Positions 40,426-50,109 of a stretch of DNA of 64,000 bases are shown piece after piece (the stretch's first letter is position 1; each line of letters starts with the position of its first letter). Below the pieces are notes generated by a model that saw nothing but the letters and a program-made list of their open reading frames with translations, was not told the origin of the DNA and searched no databases. The stretch is from the NCBI GenBank assembly GCA_020633235.1, contig JACKEA010000007.1:186001-250000 (forward strand). The letters are read 5' to 3'. The position numbers and the translations under genes are program-made. The DNA is from Polyangiaceae bacterium (GTDB lineage Bacteria; Myxococcota_A; Polyangia; Polyangiales; Polyangiaceae).

Positions 40426-41391
40426 ATGACGACACCGAAGCGACAATTTCTGACGATGGCCATGCTGCTCTGCGCAGCGGCCTGCGGAGGTCAGGCGCGC
40501 CACGAGACCGCGTCGCGGGATCTGTGTGAAGGGCGCGCGGGAGTCATCGCGCTGGCCGACGGCGTCGACGGCAATGCGCTCTTTGCGACGCCCGCTGCTC
40601 TGTTCACGGAAACAGCCGATGCACTCGTGCACTACGATGGAACCGGCGCCCCCGAAGCGATCTCCCACTTGCCCGCAGGGAGCACTATTGGCGCCGTCGC
40701 CCGCGGAGATGCCGGCGTGTTCTTGTGGGAGATCGCATCACGAACGCTCCGCGTTCAGGGCGACCCCACGCCACTCGTCGAAGGCGTACGCAGAGCGTGG
40801 GCATTCGAGCACGCCCTTCTGCTCGACACCGACGCCAACGTGATCTTTCGCGTGCCGTTGGACACCGGCATCGCCGCGCCGCTCGCCAAGGTCCCGGGAC
40901 CGATCTGGAGCATCGCCGCAAACGAGACGCAGCTCGTCTACTCCCGGGGCAAGGAAGCCGAGGTCTGGCGCGTCGATCTCGCCACGGGAGAAACGCAGCC
41001 CATACCCATCGCCGATGGCGTCGGACCCATCGCTGTCGCCCTCCGCGGAGACGACCTCGTCGTGGCGTGCCCTGGTCTCGGCGTGGTTCAGGTGTCGTCT
41101 TCCGGAACGACGCCCCTCGCCCCCTTGAACCCCCTCGAAGAGGTTCGGGACCTGCGCGCGACGAAGAGCGCGGTCTACGTCACGGCAAGAGCCAACACCG
41201 CCGCACGCACACTCCGGATCAGTGACCACGTCAGCGAGCTGTGGTCGGCCGGCCCGGAAAGCGACGTCTACCCGCTGTTCGCCTTCGAGCAAGGCGCCGC
41301 CTGGATCGGCCGCTCGGATCCGAACGCCTGCCAAACGTGTGCGGACATCCCGGATCTGACGCCCACGCTCTACCTCAGCTGCGAGGAATGA
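40426..41391 (+). CDS. Lipoprotein, propeller-like, unknown function
   Basis: 321 aa; signal with LCAAACGG lipobox. The mature chain shows six to seven recurring segments (ALFATPAALFTE, VFLWEIASRTLRV, VIFRVPLDTGIAAPL, PIWSIAANETQLVYSRG, EVWRVDLATGETQPI, DLVVACPGLGVVQVS), the pattern of a beta-propeller read-out protein. No enzymatic motif. It overlaps the next gene by four bases. Confidence 0.7.
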   Translation: MTTPKRQFLTMAMLLCAAACGGQARHETASRDLCEGRAGVIALADGVDGNALFATPAALFTETADALVHYDGTGAPEAISHLPAGSTIGAVARGDAGVFLWEIASRTLRVQGDPTPLVEGVRRAWAFEHALLLDTDANVIFRVPLDTGIAAPLAKVPGPIWSIAANETQLVYSRGKEAEVWRVDLATGETQPIPIADGVGPIAVALRGDDLVVACPGLGVVQVSSSGTTPLAPLNPLEEVRDLRATKSAVYVTARANTAARTLRISDHVSELWSAGPESDVYPLFAFEQGAAWIGRSDPNACQTCADIPDLTPTLYLSCEE

Positions 41392-41828
41392 CGGAGGCCG
41401 CGCGCATCCCGCTGTTCGCGGGCGTGCTGGCGCTGCTCGCCGTCGGCACGGCATGTGGCGGAAGCTCGACGACCGACGCGCGACCCTTGTCCGACGCTGG
41501 AAGCGACATCGGTGTTCACCCTACCGGCGATGCGTCCGACGTTTCGACCGAAGGCGCGACGCAGAACCCATGCGACGTCAGCACCCCAGAGCAAGCATGT
41601 CAGATTCCGGAGTGCCGCCCGCGGCTCTTGGCTGACTACTTCAAGAGCGTGAACGGGTCGTGTGGCTACTTCCTGCCGGACGACTTGCCGGTGTGCTCCG
41701 CCGGTAGCTACTGCCCAGCTGGCACGGAATGCACGAGCTTCGACACGACGTTGTGCATTCCCGATGCGGGACCCTATGGCTGCGCCACTCACTCCAAAGA
41801 AGACATCTGTTGGCCGCTTCTCGACTGA
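41388..41828 (+). CDS. Cys-rich lipoprotein
   Basis: 146 aa. Signal MTEAARIPLFAGVLALLAVG then TACGG (lipidation). An Asp/Ser/Thr-rich linker follows, then a disulphide-rich C-terminal half with CDVSTPEQACQIPEC, CGYFLPDDLPVCSAGSYC and CTSFDTTLC. The start overlaps the preceding stop, so the pair is an operon of surface lipoproteins. Function unknown. Confidence 0.7.
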   Translation: MTEAARIPLFAGVLALLAVGTACGGSSTTDARPLSDAGSDIGVHPTGDASDVSTEGATQNPCDVSTPEQACQIPECRPRLLADYFKSVNGSCGYFLPDDLPVCSAGSYCPAGTECTSFDTTLCIPDAGPYGCATHSKEDICWPLLD

Positions 41829-42073
41829 GTCCGGGTTGATCGCGATCACTGAGCAAGACCCCCAACGCGGGTGCGAGGCCGAGCGGAACGCACGGAACCG
41901 GCGCGAGATGCCGCATCGCAAGCCCACCGTCAGCGCACGTCGGCAGCGATCCCGGCCATGTAATGCTCTTCGCGGATTGCGCTGCAAATAACAGATGGCC
42001 TAGCCTGGGAAGTCTGGCTTGCCCAGACCCAATGGGCGGTGCGTTGCTGCCCACTCCATGAGGGGAGTCGGGA

Positions 42074-42619
42074 ATGAATCGAGAGAAGCTATTTGCGGTT
42101 TTGAAGGCTTATAGCGAGGCCGTGGCGGTTGCGGCGCCGAGCCTCCATCCCAACATGCCCAACCGAGTTCGGGCCTGGGCGCTGGAGACGGAAGCCCAGC
42201 TCGCGCAGGAGCTCGAAGACTATCTACAGGAGGCTTCGGCCGAGTCGTGCCCCGTCCGCCTGTTCTTCAAGTTCGGCACCGAGCTCATCTACGGCGGCTG
42301 CAACCTTCAGTTCGCGCGCGACGCGGGTCTTCCCAGCGCGGAGGCGATCGTCGGAAAGGACGACTACGATCCGCAGATTGCGTGGGTCTCGCAGGCCGGC
42401 AAATACCGCCGTGACGATCGTGACGTGATGGACAGCGGCCAGCCGAAGCTCGGCATCATCGAACGCCAATCTTCAGCTTCCGGGGTCATCTGGCTGGATA
42501 CCAGCAAAGTCCCCATCCAAGTCGACGATCACACGATTGGCGTGTTCGGCACCTACGAGGTCATCGACGGCAAGACCGCCGCGCACCGCAAGAGCCAACG
42601 CCGCCAGCACGGCGACTAG
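42074..42619 (+). CDS. PAS-domain protein
   Basis: 181 aa, ATG preceded by GGGGAG. The N-terminal 60 residues are helical; the C-terminal part is PAS-like: FFKFGTELIYGGCNLQFARDAGL, VGKDDYD, YRRDDRDVMDSGQPKLGIIERQ and IGVFGTYEVIDGK are the typical pattern of a PAS fold with its linking strands. There is no attached kinase or output domain, so it would act as a stand-alone sensor or by partner binding. It lies just outside the putative island edge. Confidence 0.82.
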   Translation: MNREKLFAVLKAYSEAVAVAAPSLHPNMPNRVRAWALETEAQLAQELEDYLQEASAESCPVRLFFKFGTELIYGGCNLQFARDAGLPSAEAIVGKDDYDPQIAWVSQAGKYRRDDRDVMDSGQPKLGIIERQSSASGVIWLDTSKVPIQVDDHTIGVFGTYEVIDGKTAAHRKSQRRQHGD

Positions 42620-42647
42620 ACTGAGCGCGGACCCGATCTCGTATCGG

Positions 42648-42697
42648 TCGGATCAGCGCCGTGGCGCGACGCGCTTAGCGGAGGAGAAGGGATTCGA
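42648..42697. repeat. Left direct repeat of the tRNA-Ser island
   Basis: 50 bp matching 48410-48459 at 44 positions, with 20 bp identical (GCGGAGGAGAAGGGATTCGA, 42678-42697 = 48440-48459). The identical part equals the last 19 bases of tRNA-Ser plus one flanking base. Typical of an att remnant at a tRNA 3' end. Confidence 0.65.
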
Positions 42698-42738
42698 TGC
42701 GGCAGCTAACACTCCCGCTCCCTTCCGCCCTGCACGAT

Positions 42739-43005
42739 CTAGAAACGCTCTGATCCGCTGCCAACACCAAGCGCGGCTATTTCATCCGAAGGCCGCTTCA
42801 CGCCCGACGACGACCGGCCCCGGCGTGCCGGCTTCTCCGCACCGCGCGTGCTCGCGCTCGTCGTTGCCGCAAACGCCCGCACCGCCTCCTGCGCGCTGGC
42901 GCGGATCGCCGCAAGCTGCTCCGCAATCATCTGTTCGATACGCTGGCCCAGATGACCACAAGGACGCCTGCATCGATTGGCGCAATCCTGCCCGCGTGCG
43001 CGCAC
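42739..43005 (-). pseudogene. Remnant of a small helical regulator-like gene
   Basis: Minus-strand frame with a helical GQRIEQMIAEQLAAIRASAQE region, a basic linker (KPARRGRSSSGVKRPSDE) and EIAALGVGSG. This recalls small proteins that end with an RTPEEIAALGERL-type motif, here out of register at the very end. No good start codon or ribosome-binding site. It lies right against the left repeat of the island. Confidence 0.35.
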
Positions 43006-43077
43006 CTTGCTTCAATCGCTGTGTGCAACGGGACTGCAAGTAGGACATCCGAGACGCTGCTTGCAGAGAAGCGGCGT

Positions 43078-44388
43078 CTACGGTTCACACTTCCACGGTA
43101 GCCCCGGATCCTCCAAGTCGAGCTCCGCAAGGCGCTTCTGCGTGGCGGGGTTGTCGAACCAGATCCCGACCAGCTTGCTGCCGTACATCGCCTTGAATCC
43201 AGCAAACGCTGGAACAGTCTTCACTTGACCCGGCGGGTCCGGAGTCAGCCGACACTTCTTGCCTGTAGCGAGCTCCAGTCGCACGAGGTTCGTAGAGCTT
43301 GCGTACAAATCCTGGCCGGTGGGTGGGTTCACATCTGGCTCGGGCGGCTCGTTCCAGACCGCGTACTTGCTCCCAATGGCGGGAAAGGTCTTGCCTCGGG
43401 GTTGGTCCGGCGAATCAAACGTGAGGCGTGTGGTCGTGTTCCCCACCAGATCTCGCATGTAGATCTCACCACCGGTGCGCTTGAAGTACGCGGTTGAGCC
43501 GGGACCCGGAGGATCGCGATAGTCCACCCAAATCAAGCGCTGTGCGTCCGGCGAGCAGTAGCCGTCGAGCTGCAGCGCGCCGCCGAAGTCGACCGGCGTC
43601 ACATCACCCGTCTCTTGATCGATGCGGAAGTTCTGACCACTGTCGAAGTCCGAGCAGATGACGGCGTTCTCCGTGGTGCACAGCCCGTGGCAGACCATCT
43701 GAGGCGCCAACTCCTTCACAGCACCGGTCTCGAGGTTTCGAGTCATGAGACCCGTCCCGTCCAACCACCAGAAGGCGTGGGTCTTGTTCAACGCCGTTTG
43801 GTAGACAGCATTGTCGCCAACCGTCGCCGGAGTGTACTCGAACACGGTCTTCGTCTCGCCGGTGGTGACGCTCATCACCTCCACGCTGCCTTTGCCAATA
43901 CCCAGCGACCGGACGTAGGAGACGTAGCCGTCGTGGACGTACGCGAACAGCGCGGACTCCTTGTCGCCGAGGTCCGGTGGACCCAGCACCATCGTGTCAG
44001 TCCCGTCGAGCGGCGAGTACACTATCCCGTTCGCTAGCGGTGTTGCTGCGCTCCCGGTCCACGCAACAACTGCGCCGGGGTCGTATCCGAACGCGTAGAT
44101 GGTTCCGAACACGATAGGAACGTTCAGCACCATCCGGCATCCGATGCCACAGAATGGCTGGTCCTCCTTGCCGATGGTCGGCCACTGCTTCGGTGTCGTC
44201 TGGTGCCAGACCGGGTCCCATTCGGGGCCAGCTTCCGCCGTCTGCTGGTCCACCGCAGGGGCGTCCGAGCTTCCGCCGTCCTCTGGGGTGGCGGCCGAAG
44301 GCTCGGCCGAACACCCCACGACTATGCCTGCAACTCCTCCTCCAAACAGAAGGGCCGCAGCCAGTAGGTTCATTGCCTTTGCCATCAT
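43078..44388 (-). CDS. TolB-like beta-propeller lipoprotein
   Basis: 436 aa from ATG 44388; signal ends GIVVGC (lipidated). The mature protein has repeated propeller blades: NGIVYSPLDGTDTMVLG, HDGYVSYVRSLGIGK, GLMTRNLETGAVKEL, DSGQNFRIDQETGDVTPV, SPDAQRLIWVDYRD, EIYMRDLVGNTTTRLTF and KYAVWNEPPEPDVN. The RLTF/RL-type blades resemble TolB propellers. It follows the 44385 gene by overlap and the two form an operon inside the island. Confidence 0.75.
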   Translation of the reverse strand: MMAKAMNLLAAALLFGGGVAGIVVGCSAEPSAATPEDGGSSDAPAVDQQTAEAGPEWDPVWHQTTPKQWPTIGKEDQPFCGIGCRMVLNVPIVFGTIYAFGYDPGAVVAWTGSAATPLANGIVYSPLDGTDTMVLGPPDLGDKESALFAYVHDGYVSYVRSLGIGKGSVEVMSVTTGETKTVFEYTPATVGDNAVYQTALNKTHAFWWLDGTGLMTRNLETGAVKELAPQMVCHGLCTTENAVICSDFDSGQNFRIDQETGDVTPVDFGGALQLDGYCSPDAQRLIWVDYRDPPGPGSTAYFKRTGGEIYMRDLVGNTTTRLTFDSPDQPRGKTFPAIGSKYAVWNEPPEPDVNPPTGQDLYASSTNLVRLELATGKKCRLTPDPPGQVKTVPAFAGFKAMYGSKLVGIWFDNPATQKRLAELDLEDPGLPWKCEP

Positions 44389-47300
44389 CGCCCCACCGGG
44401 TTCCAACCGTTGGAACCACGCTCGTGTCCGACAAGCTTCTCGGGAGCACTGTCAGTCACTACCCATTTGATAGCATCGTCCCCGAATGCCGGCACTTCCA
44501 GTGTCGTTGTGGCGGGATCGAAGCGACTGGCTTCGGATGTGTCGGACCAAAGCTGGCTCGCTCGCCCCGTGCTGGATCCCAGGTTGATCTTCCAGATGTC
44601 GTCGTGACGTCGGCCTCGTTCGTCGGTGCCACCATAGAGAAGAAGCGTCTGCCCGTTGGGCCGAACTCCGACTCGGGCATCCCGTCGCAAGGGGAGGCCA
44701 GTGACCACCTGCGAGCTCCCAGCTCCAAACAGGTCAATCGCCCATCCGTCACTTTGGAGCTGGCGCTCGTACTCTCCGCCGAGGACATAGAACGCGCTAC
44801 CGACGACACTCAATGCTGCGCCTGCGCGTCGCGCGACGGCTGCAGGAGGCGTCACCGACTGCCACAGGCCGGTCTCGGCATCGAGCGTTACCAGTGTCCC
44901 GTTGGCACCATCGAAGATCGCAGCCGTTCTCCCCATTGAATCGGCAACAATTTGGGCGGACGCCGACACCGTGGAATCCACGATGCCCTCTTCGAGGATC
45001 TCATACTCCACGTTCGTGGCGGTCACGCCGCTGGCACGTAGCTTCGCCCAGCGAGTCGGAGTCGCATCCGTTTCGACGAAGAGCAGATCCGGCTCTTCCG
45101 GAGTGATGGCGGCCTGCACTGCAGTCATGGCCATCAACCCTCGTGCACTTGCCACCCACGACCTCGACGACGCTCTGCCGAGGGTCAGTCCCGCCAGGTT
45201 CTTGGAAAGGGGCCGTGCCAAGAAACGGTTCGCGAACGCGCGGCCGTTCTGTAGCAGCGCGCGGGGCTGGACGATCCACCAGTGAACGCTGGCGGGATCC
45301 GGATCGGGGCCGCAACCAAACAGGCAGTACTTCTCCAGCCACTGTCCGAGCGTTAGCGAGCTGGGGTCTTCGCACTGCACTCCTGGGTACCACTGCGAGT
45401 GGATCGTGCTCAGCCGAACCTGGTCCTTGCTCACGCCGAAGCGCATGCGCTTGCTCTGGGGACCGTTCAGGTTCAGCAATGCTTGCCCCTCCGTCTGATA
45501 CTCCGGGTCGGGGAAGAAGGCGCCAGACTGCTGTGGGTTCCCGGGCGCATAGGGAATGTCGACCAAGGACATGCTCACGTAGTCATATGCCGCCTTGGTG
45601 TAGGCCTCCGTCCACTGACCCGCCGGTACGTCGATGAAGTCACCCGGTGCGAAGTGCTTGACCTGCGAGCTCTCCGGATACTGGGCGCGTTCGGTTTGCC
45701 AATTCCAAGTCCAATCCGAATTGATCCAATCGAACACTGGAACCGAGAGCTGAACCGGTTGTGTCCACGTATTCGCGTCGAGCGTGCCTCCCTCGCGGAA
45801 GACGGGTCGATAACCGTGTCCATCGTAGACGGTTGGGTCGGCAACAGTAACGTTTACCTTGTAGCAATCGCTATCGCTCTGGAGGTAGCACGCTTGCGTC
45901 GAGAGCACGTCTCCACCCGTCGACGTACGGCATGCACAGCGGTACATCTGCGTCGGCTGCGCGGGCGCGTTGAGGGCCGCGCCGTTCTCGCTGACACCAC
46001 GCCAAACGGCCGTTCTCCCTTTGAGCGCTGGCCCGGAACCAGAGAGGTACCAGCCCGCACTCGCGCACTTGTTCGGTCCGGTGTACTTCGCTTTCCACTC
46101 GATTGCGGGTACCGGATAGGGATCGCAAACATCGGACCGCAACAGCTTGCCCATGTCGTGGTGCCAGCTGGCGACGGGACTCCAGTTCCGGTCTTCACCC
46201 CAACGGTTCGCGTTCAAGACGGGGCTGCCACCCGGAACCGTTGGACACATGTCCTCGCCATCCGGTGAGCCATCCTGATCGGAGTCCAGGAAACCGCCGC
46301 GTGGAAAGCCGTACGCCCACCACTGCTCGTATCGCGTCCAGGGATGCGAACCTGAGCCGAGAAGTGGAGGTGCGGTTGGGTAGTTGGCACTTCCGCCGGC
46401 GACGAATGTGGACTTGAACTGCGGGTCGGGATCGCAAGCATCGTGGATGCCGTCACCGTCCGCATCCACCCACGCGCCCTGCTGCAAGTTCGGACAGGGA
46501 TCCTGGGCTTCGATCGCAGTGACATTGCCATCCCGTACGATGTAAGCGCTCATCTCCGGGAGCCCGTCGCCATCGACATCAGCGTCCCCGGACCAGTTGT
46601 GCTTTGGCCACACGAAGCTCGTTTCTGAACACGGGCCTTCCAAACCGCCGCAGAACTTCCGGTTTGCAGCTATTCGTTCACCGCCGTATCCAAGGTCGTC
46701 GAGCGAGTTTGGATGGAGCTTGGTGGCAACTCGCCACAAGGCGGAGTTGGACGGAAACCGAGCGGCATCGCACGCGTTCAGCCAAGTCTTTCCATCCGCC
46801 GCCAAGGGTGCCGTCGCACCGTGCATCACCTGACCCAATGGCTGCGGCTCCGGATCGAACAGGGGTACGTGGTGGAGCACGGTCGGCTGGATCCAGGCAC
46901 CATCGCCCAACGAGCTGTCATAGTGCTGAGCGCCTGCGCCACCTTTGCACGTGTCCCAACCGGCGTAGGGCTGTGGAGACATGTGGTGCTTGCCCGCCGA
47001 CACATACGAAACGACGTGCGTGCCGCTCACCTCATCGGGGGGATGACCGTCGACGCTCTCCAACTCTGCTTGCCATCGATGGCTGCCCGGGTAGACATCT
47101 ACCAACAGGTCCATCGAGTGGTTGTCGCCGTCGTGCGCGTCCTTTCCGCAAGGAAAGTGCCAGTCAACGAAACCGCCGTCCCGAGTGTACAAGAACTGGT
47201 ACTGGATCTTCACGCGCGCATTCATTCCAGGGACAGGCTGGGAATTGACCAGCTGCATGCTGAAGAGGACCTGTGGTTCTCCGGATAGTCGGCTCTCCGG

Positions 47301-47594
47301 CGGCTCGAGCGCATCGAACTTCAACAATGGCGCCATGCACTTGGCGAGCTCGAGCTCCATGTCGTCATCGAGGCCGTTGCCGTCCTGGTCGTATGTGCAC
47401 TTGAGCTCCTCAGGTAGAGCGGTAGAGAGCAACACCACGGCGCGATCAAATGAGCAGACTTGGCCTGCGCGTGCCTCTTTCGGCAGGAGCAGGAGTGCAG
47501 CCACTAGCAGCATGCCACCTGGCTGAATCAGCTTGAGCCAGTCTCTCGTCCGCCTGGGCAGCCGGGAGTGATGTGTCGTGCGTTTGTTGTTCAT
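44385..47594 (-). CDS. Large secreted protein with Ca-binding repeats and Kelch-like C-terminus
   Basis: 1069 aa from ATG 47594 (GGGGAGG at good spacing). An N-terminal signal follows a charged head (helix MLLVAALLLLPKEARA, residues about 27-42). Several thrombospondin-type-3-like Ca loops (DQDGNGLDDDMEL, DVDGDGLPEM, DADGDGIHDACDPD, DSDQDGSPDGEDMCP) punctuate the middle. The C-terminal 250 residues carry Kelch-like strands (GAALSVVGSAFYVLGGEY, GQTLLLYGGTDERGRRHDDIW). Probably extracellular; function unknown. Its codon use is more mixed than the core genes. Confidence 0.75.
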   Translation of the reverse strand: MNNKRTTHHSRLPRRTRDWLKLIQPGGMLLVAALLLLPKEARAGQVCSFDRAVVLLSTALPEELKCTYDQDGNGLDDDMELELAKCMAPLLKFDALEPPESRLSGEPQVLFSMQLVNSQPVPGMNARVKIQYQFLYTRDGGFVDWHFPCGKDAHDGDNHSMDLLVDVYPGSHRWQAELESVDGHPPDEVSGTHVVSYVSAGKHHMSPQPYAGWDTCKGGAGAQHYDSSLGDGAWIQPTVLHHVPLFDPEPQPLGQVMHGATAPLAADGKTWLNACDAARFPSNSALWRVATKLHPNSLDDLGYGGERIAANRKFCGGLEGPCSETSFVWPKHNWSGDADVDGDGLPEMSAYIVRDGNVTAIEAQDPCPNLQQGAWVDADGDGIHDACDPDPQFKSTFVAGGSANYPTAPPLLGSGSHPWTRYEQWWAYGFPRGGFLDSDQDGSPDGEDMCPTVPGGSPVLNANRWGEDRNWSPVASWHHDMGKLLRSDVCDPYPVPAIEWKAKYTGPNKCASAGWYLSGSGPALKGRTAVWRGVSENGAALNAPAQPTQMYRCACRTSTGGDVLSTQACYLQSDSDCYKVNVTVADPTVYDGHGYRPVFREGGTLDANTWTQPVQLSVPVFDWINSDWTWNWQTERAQYPESSQVKHFAPGDFIDVPAGQWTEAYTKAAYDYVSMSLVDIPYAPGNPQQSGAFFPDPEYQTEGQALLNLNGPQSKRMRFGVSKDQVRLSTIHSQWYPGVQCEDPSSLTLGQWLEKYCLFGCGPDPDPASVHWWIVQPRALLQNGRAFANRFLARPLSKNLAGLTLGRASSRSWVASARGLMAMTAVQAAITPEEPDLLFVETDATPTRWAKLRASGVTATNVEYEILEEGIVDSTVSASAQIVADSMGRTAAIFDGANGTLVTLDAETGLWQSVTPPAAVARRAGAALSVVGSAFYVLGGEYERQLQSDGWAIDLFGAGSSQVVTGLPLRRDARVGVRPNGQTLLLYGGTDERGRRHDDIWKINLGSSTGRASQLWSDTSEASRFDPATTTLEVPAFGDDAIKWVVTDSAPEKLVGHERGSNGWNPVGR

Positions 47595-47800
47595 GGATTG
47601 CCTCCCCTGGCTGTTTGCGGTGTCTCCGCGAGACGGCGTGCCGCCCTTCGGAGCGCGGTTGTCGCTGGATAGGTGCGCCGTCAGCACGCGTGGTTGAGTC
47701 ATGTGACGAGTCTCCTTGGTCGCTTGCGACCATCCGTGTCGCAGGCGAAGCGATTGGCAGTGGTCGGGGGCACCGACCTCCTGCCGCGAGAGCAAGTGAT

Positions 47801-48250
47801 TCAGGGTGTCGACACCTGTTGGTCGCTGCCTGCTTTGGGGAGCTCCTTCTCGATCCACCTGATCTGGCGCAGGCACTCTCGCGCGATTTGATCGCGAGGG
47901 CTGCGAGCTGACCGCTTCCCGCGCGCACCCGAACCTCCTCCCAAGTGACACCTTCCCGCACGAGTGAGGCTTGGAGCTTCAGCAGGGCTCTTGGAGTCAC
48001 GATGACCGCCTCTTGGCCTTGCGGGCTGCCCGCCCATCCGACGATGTCCAGGATCGGATGGACGTCGATGCGATGCTGGAGATCCGCTCTGAATCCGTTT
48101 CGAGGGAGGCCATGGCGGAGCAGTTGCCCCGCTGGTCCTCGCGCCGAACGCGAAGCCTCCATCTCCCCGTGGTGATGCGTTCGAGATCGAGCAAGGTGCG
48201 CGCATGGCCGTTGCTCGGCGCCTCGCGCGCCTGGTTGCTAAGAGAGTACT
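47801..48250 (-). pseudogene. Decayed gene upstream of the secreted protein
   Basis: Three minus-strand frames each contain a protein-like piece that continues the previous one: about 48240-48100 (NQAREAPSNGHARTLLDLER), then 48090-47910 (IDVHPILDIVGWAGSPQGQE and ALLKLQASLVREGVTWEEVRV), then 47905-47801 (SPRDQIARECLRQIRWIEKEL). The frame changes suggest a gene broken by two or more indels. The space from 47595 to 47800 has no gene I can support. Confidence 0.4.
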
Positions 48251-48261
48251 GAGCTACCTGC

Positions 48262-48440
48262 TCAACGGTCTCCCCGTGGCGGCCTGCCGATCTTGGTCGA
48301 GCGATCCTTGGGCGCCGTCGTGAGCTCCGCCAGCGCCACACCAAGTTCCGATGCGATCTTCACCACGGACCGCACGGCGAGGTTCTCAGCGCCGGACTCG
48401 ACGGATTGGTTGGATCTGCGCCGCGTCGCGACGCTCTTTG
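48262..48440 (-). pseudogene. XRE-type helix-turn-helix remnant
   Basis: The frame carries the second half of an XRE HTH: SVESGAENLAVRSVVKIASELGVALAEL, then a basic tail ending GRPPRGDR. The first half of the domain and a start codon are missing because the frame runs into the tRNA-Ser gene 20 bp further on. It could have been an antitoxin-like or phage-like repressor cut off at the island boundary. Confidence 0.45.
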
Positions 48441-48527
48441 CGGAGGAGAAGGGATTCGAACCCCTGGTACCGTTACCGGTACGGCGGTTTTCAAAACCGC
48501 TGCCTTCGACCACTCGGCCACTCCTCC
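48441..48527 (-). tRNA. tRNA-Ser (UGA anticodon)
   Basis: 87 nt on the minus strand. Acceptor stem GGAGGAG (48527-48521) pairs with CTCCTCC (48448-48442) with a G discriminator. The anticodon arm GGTTTTGAAAACC contains TGA. There is a long variable arm (GTACCGGTAACGGTAC), as in all tRNA-Ser, and a GGTTCGAATCC T-loop. CCA is not encoded. It is the presumed integration target for the island to its left. Confidence 0.95.
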
Positions 48528-48587
48528 GGGAGCGAGCTCCGGCCGCTGTTTTTCGCCGTTCCGGGGGTTTCGTCAAGCGCGAAGCCG

Positions 48588-50052
48588 TCAGTGTTTGCAG
48601 TTCCCGTACTTCTTCCCGGGCTTCAGGATGCACGCGTACCCCGGCTTGCACTGGTTGTTGTGCGTGCAGTAGTCGCCATTCTTGCCGTGCCCGTCGTTCG
48701 GGATGCACTTGTGCGGGTTACCGGGGACGGCATCACAGCGGCCGGAGGTGCAGCCCGCGTTGGACGCGCAGTACTCGCCCAAGCCCCTGGGCGCGCGGCA
48801 CTGGTAGCCGCTGCAGTTCTTGTTCTTGCACTGATTGTTGTGCGTGCAGTAGTTCCCCACGTTGCCGTGGCCGTCGTTGGGAATGCACTTGTGCACCGCG
48901 CCGTCGCATCGCAGCTCGGCCCCGAAGAGCACGCTTGTCCGAGGCCCACATGCAGCCGTCGCCCACCTTCTTCTTGGCACCGCAGTGGGTGGCGCAGGGT
49001 GCGCCTTCTTTGGGGACGCAGCTCGCGTTCACCTTCACGCAAGAGCCGGACTTGCACTGGTTCGGATTGGTGCAGTAGTCGCCGTACTTCCCGGTGCCTC
49101 CCGGAGGGATGCACGTCTTGCTCGAGAAGCTGTACTTCGTGTCGCACACGCCAGAGAGACAATCCGCGTTGCCTCCGCAGGCGGCGCCCAGCTTCTCCTT
49201 GCTGGCCTTCTTGCAGTGGTTTTGCGTGCAGCTCTTGCTCTTGCAGTGGTTGTTGTGGCTGCAGTAGTCGCCCGTGTTTCCGGTGCCATCGTTGGGAATG
49301 CACTTCTGTCCGGCGCCGCCGTTGGCAAAGTCGCAGCGGTGGGACTGGCAGTTCGCGTTGGATGAGCACCAGCCAGCTAGCGGAACGTTCTTCGGTGTGC
49401 CGCCACACTTGAGGGCGACACAGCTCTTGTTGCCGCACTGGTTGTTGTTCGTACAGTAATTGCCAAGCTTGCCGGTTCCCGTTGCCGGAACGCACTTCCA
49501 CTCCTGGGTGTCACAGGCGCCGGAGCTGCAGTTCCCGCCAACGTTGCAGTGCGCGCCCAGCCCTGCGAGCGCCACGCACTTGTGGTCGACGCAGTTCTTG
49601 CTCTTGCAGTGATTGTTGTGCGAGCACGCCTCTCCCAAGTTTCCCGTGCCATCGTTGGGAATGCACGCTTTGGTGCCCCAGCCCTCGCTGCTCCAGGTGC
49701 CGCAGCGGTTGGAGATGCACTCGTGGTTCTCCATGCAACCCTTGCCGTTGGGCAAAGGGGGCGCGCACTTGTACTGCTCGGTACACGTGCCCTTGCACTG
49801 CTCGCGTCCCTGGCAGTAGTCGCCGGTGTTCCCACTCTGATTCTTCGGCACGCAGCGGTGCTTGCGCCCGTATCCGTTGTCGCACGCGCCCGACTTGCAG
49901 TCCGCGTTGCCCTTGCACACGCTCCCGAGCGCGCGTTGTGCCGCACCGGAGCTCTCTCGCGGCGAAAACATCACGAACGCCAACCCAGCCACCAGCAGCG
50001 CTCGAACCACGCGCGCGCTCACCTTCCGAACCCCGGAAAAATCGCGAAACAT
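48588..50052 (-). CDS. Cys-rich repeat surface protein, frameshifted
   Basis: From ATG 50052 a signal peptide (VVRALLVAGLAFVMFSPRESSGA) leads into about nine repeats of roughly 40 residues with the pattern CIPNDGTGNTGDYCSHNNHC...C...C, like Dickkopf-type disulphide units. One frame runs open to 48733, but from about 48935 the repeat pattern continues in another frame (CIPNDGHGNVGNYCTHNNQC) to the stop at 48588. At least one, probably two, indels lie near 48915-48935. Either the gene is a pseudogene or there are sequencing errors. Confidence 0.75.
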
Positions 50053-50109
50053 GCGGACCTCCCCTGCACCAAGCAGCAGTTATTTCCAGGGTCCCGCCCG
50101 TCCACCCCC

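Larger units (their letters stand above)
42678..48459. mobile_element. Putative genomic island at tRNA-Ser 3' end
   Basis: A 5.8-kb segment lying on the 3' side of tRNA-Ser (minus strand) and bounded by the 20-bp identical repeat. The dispersed 20-bp repeat present on both sides is absent from it, its large genes look less GC-biased, and both edges carry decayed genes. No integrase gene was found, so any mobility would be lost. An alternative is a simple duplication of the tRNA-plus-flank segment. Confidence 0.5.

Noticed and set aside
40005..40435. Larger ORFs on both strands between the STAS-like and lipoprotein genes
   Set aside because: They cross the dispersed repeat and have low-complexity Arg/Ser/Ala composition; only the small split ORF at 40223-40358 looks protein-like.
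48293..49412. Plus-strand ORFs opposite the Cys-rich repeat gene
   Set aside because: Ser/Arg-rich shadows of the repeated minus-strand gene and of the tRNA.
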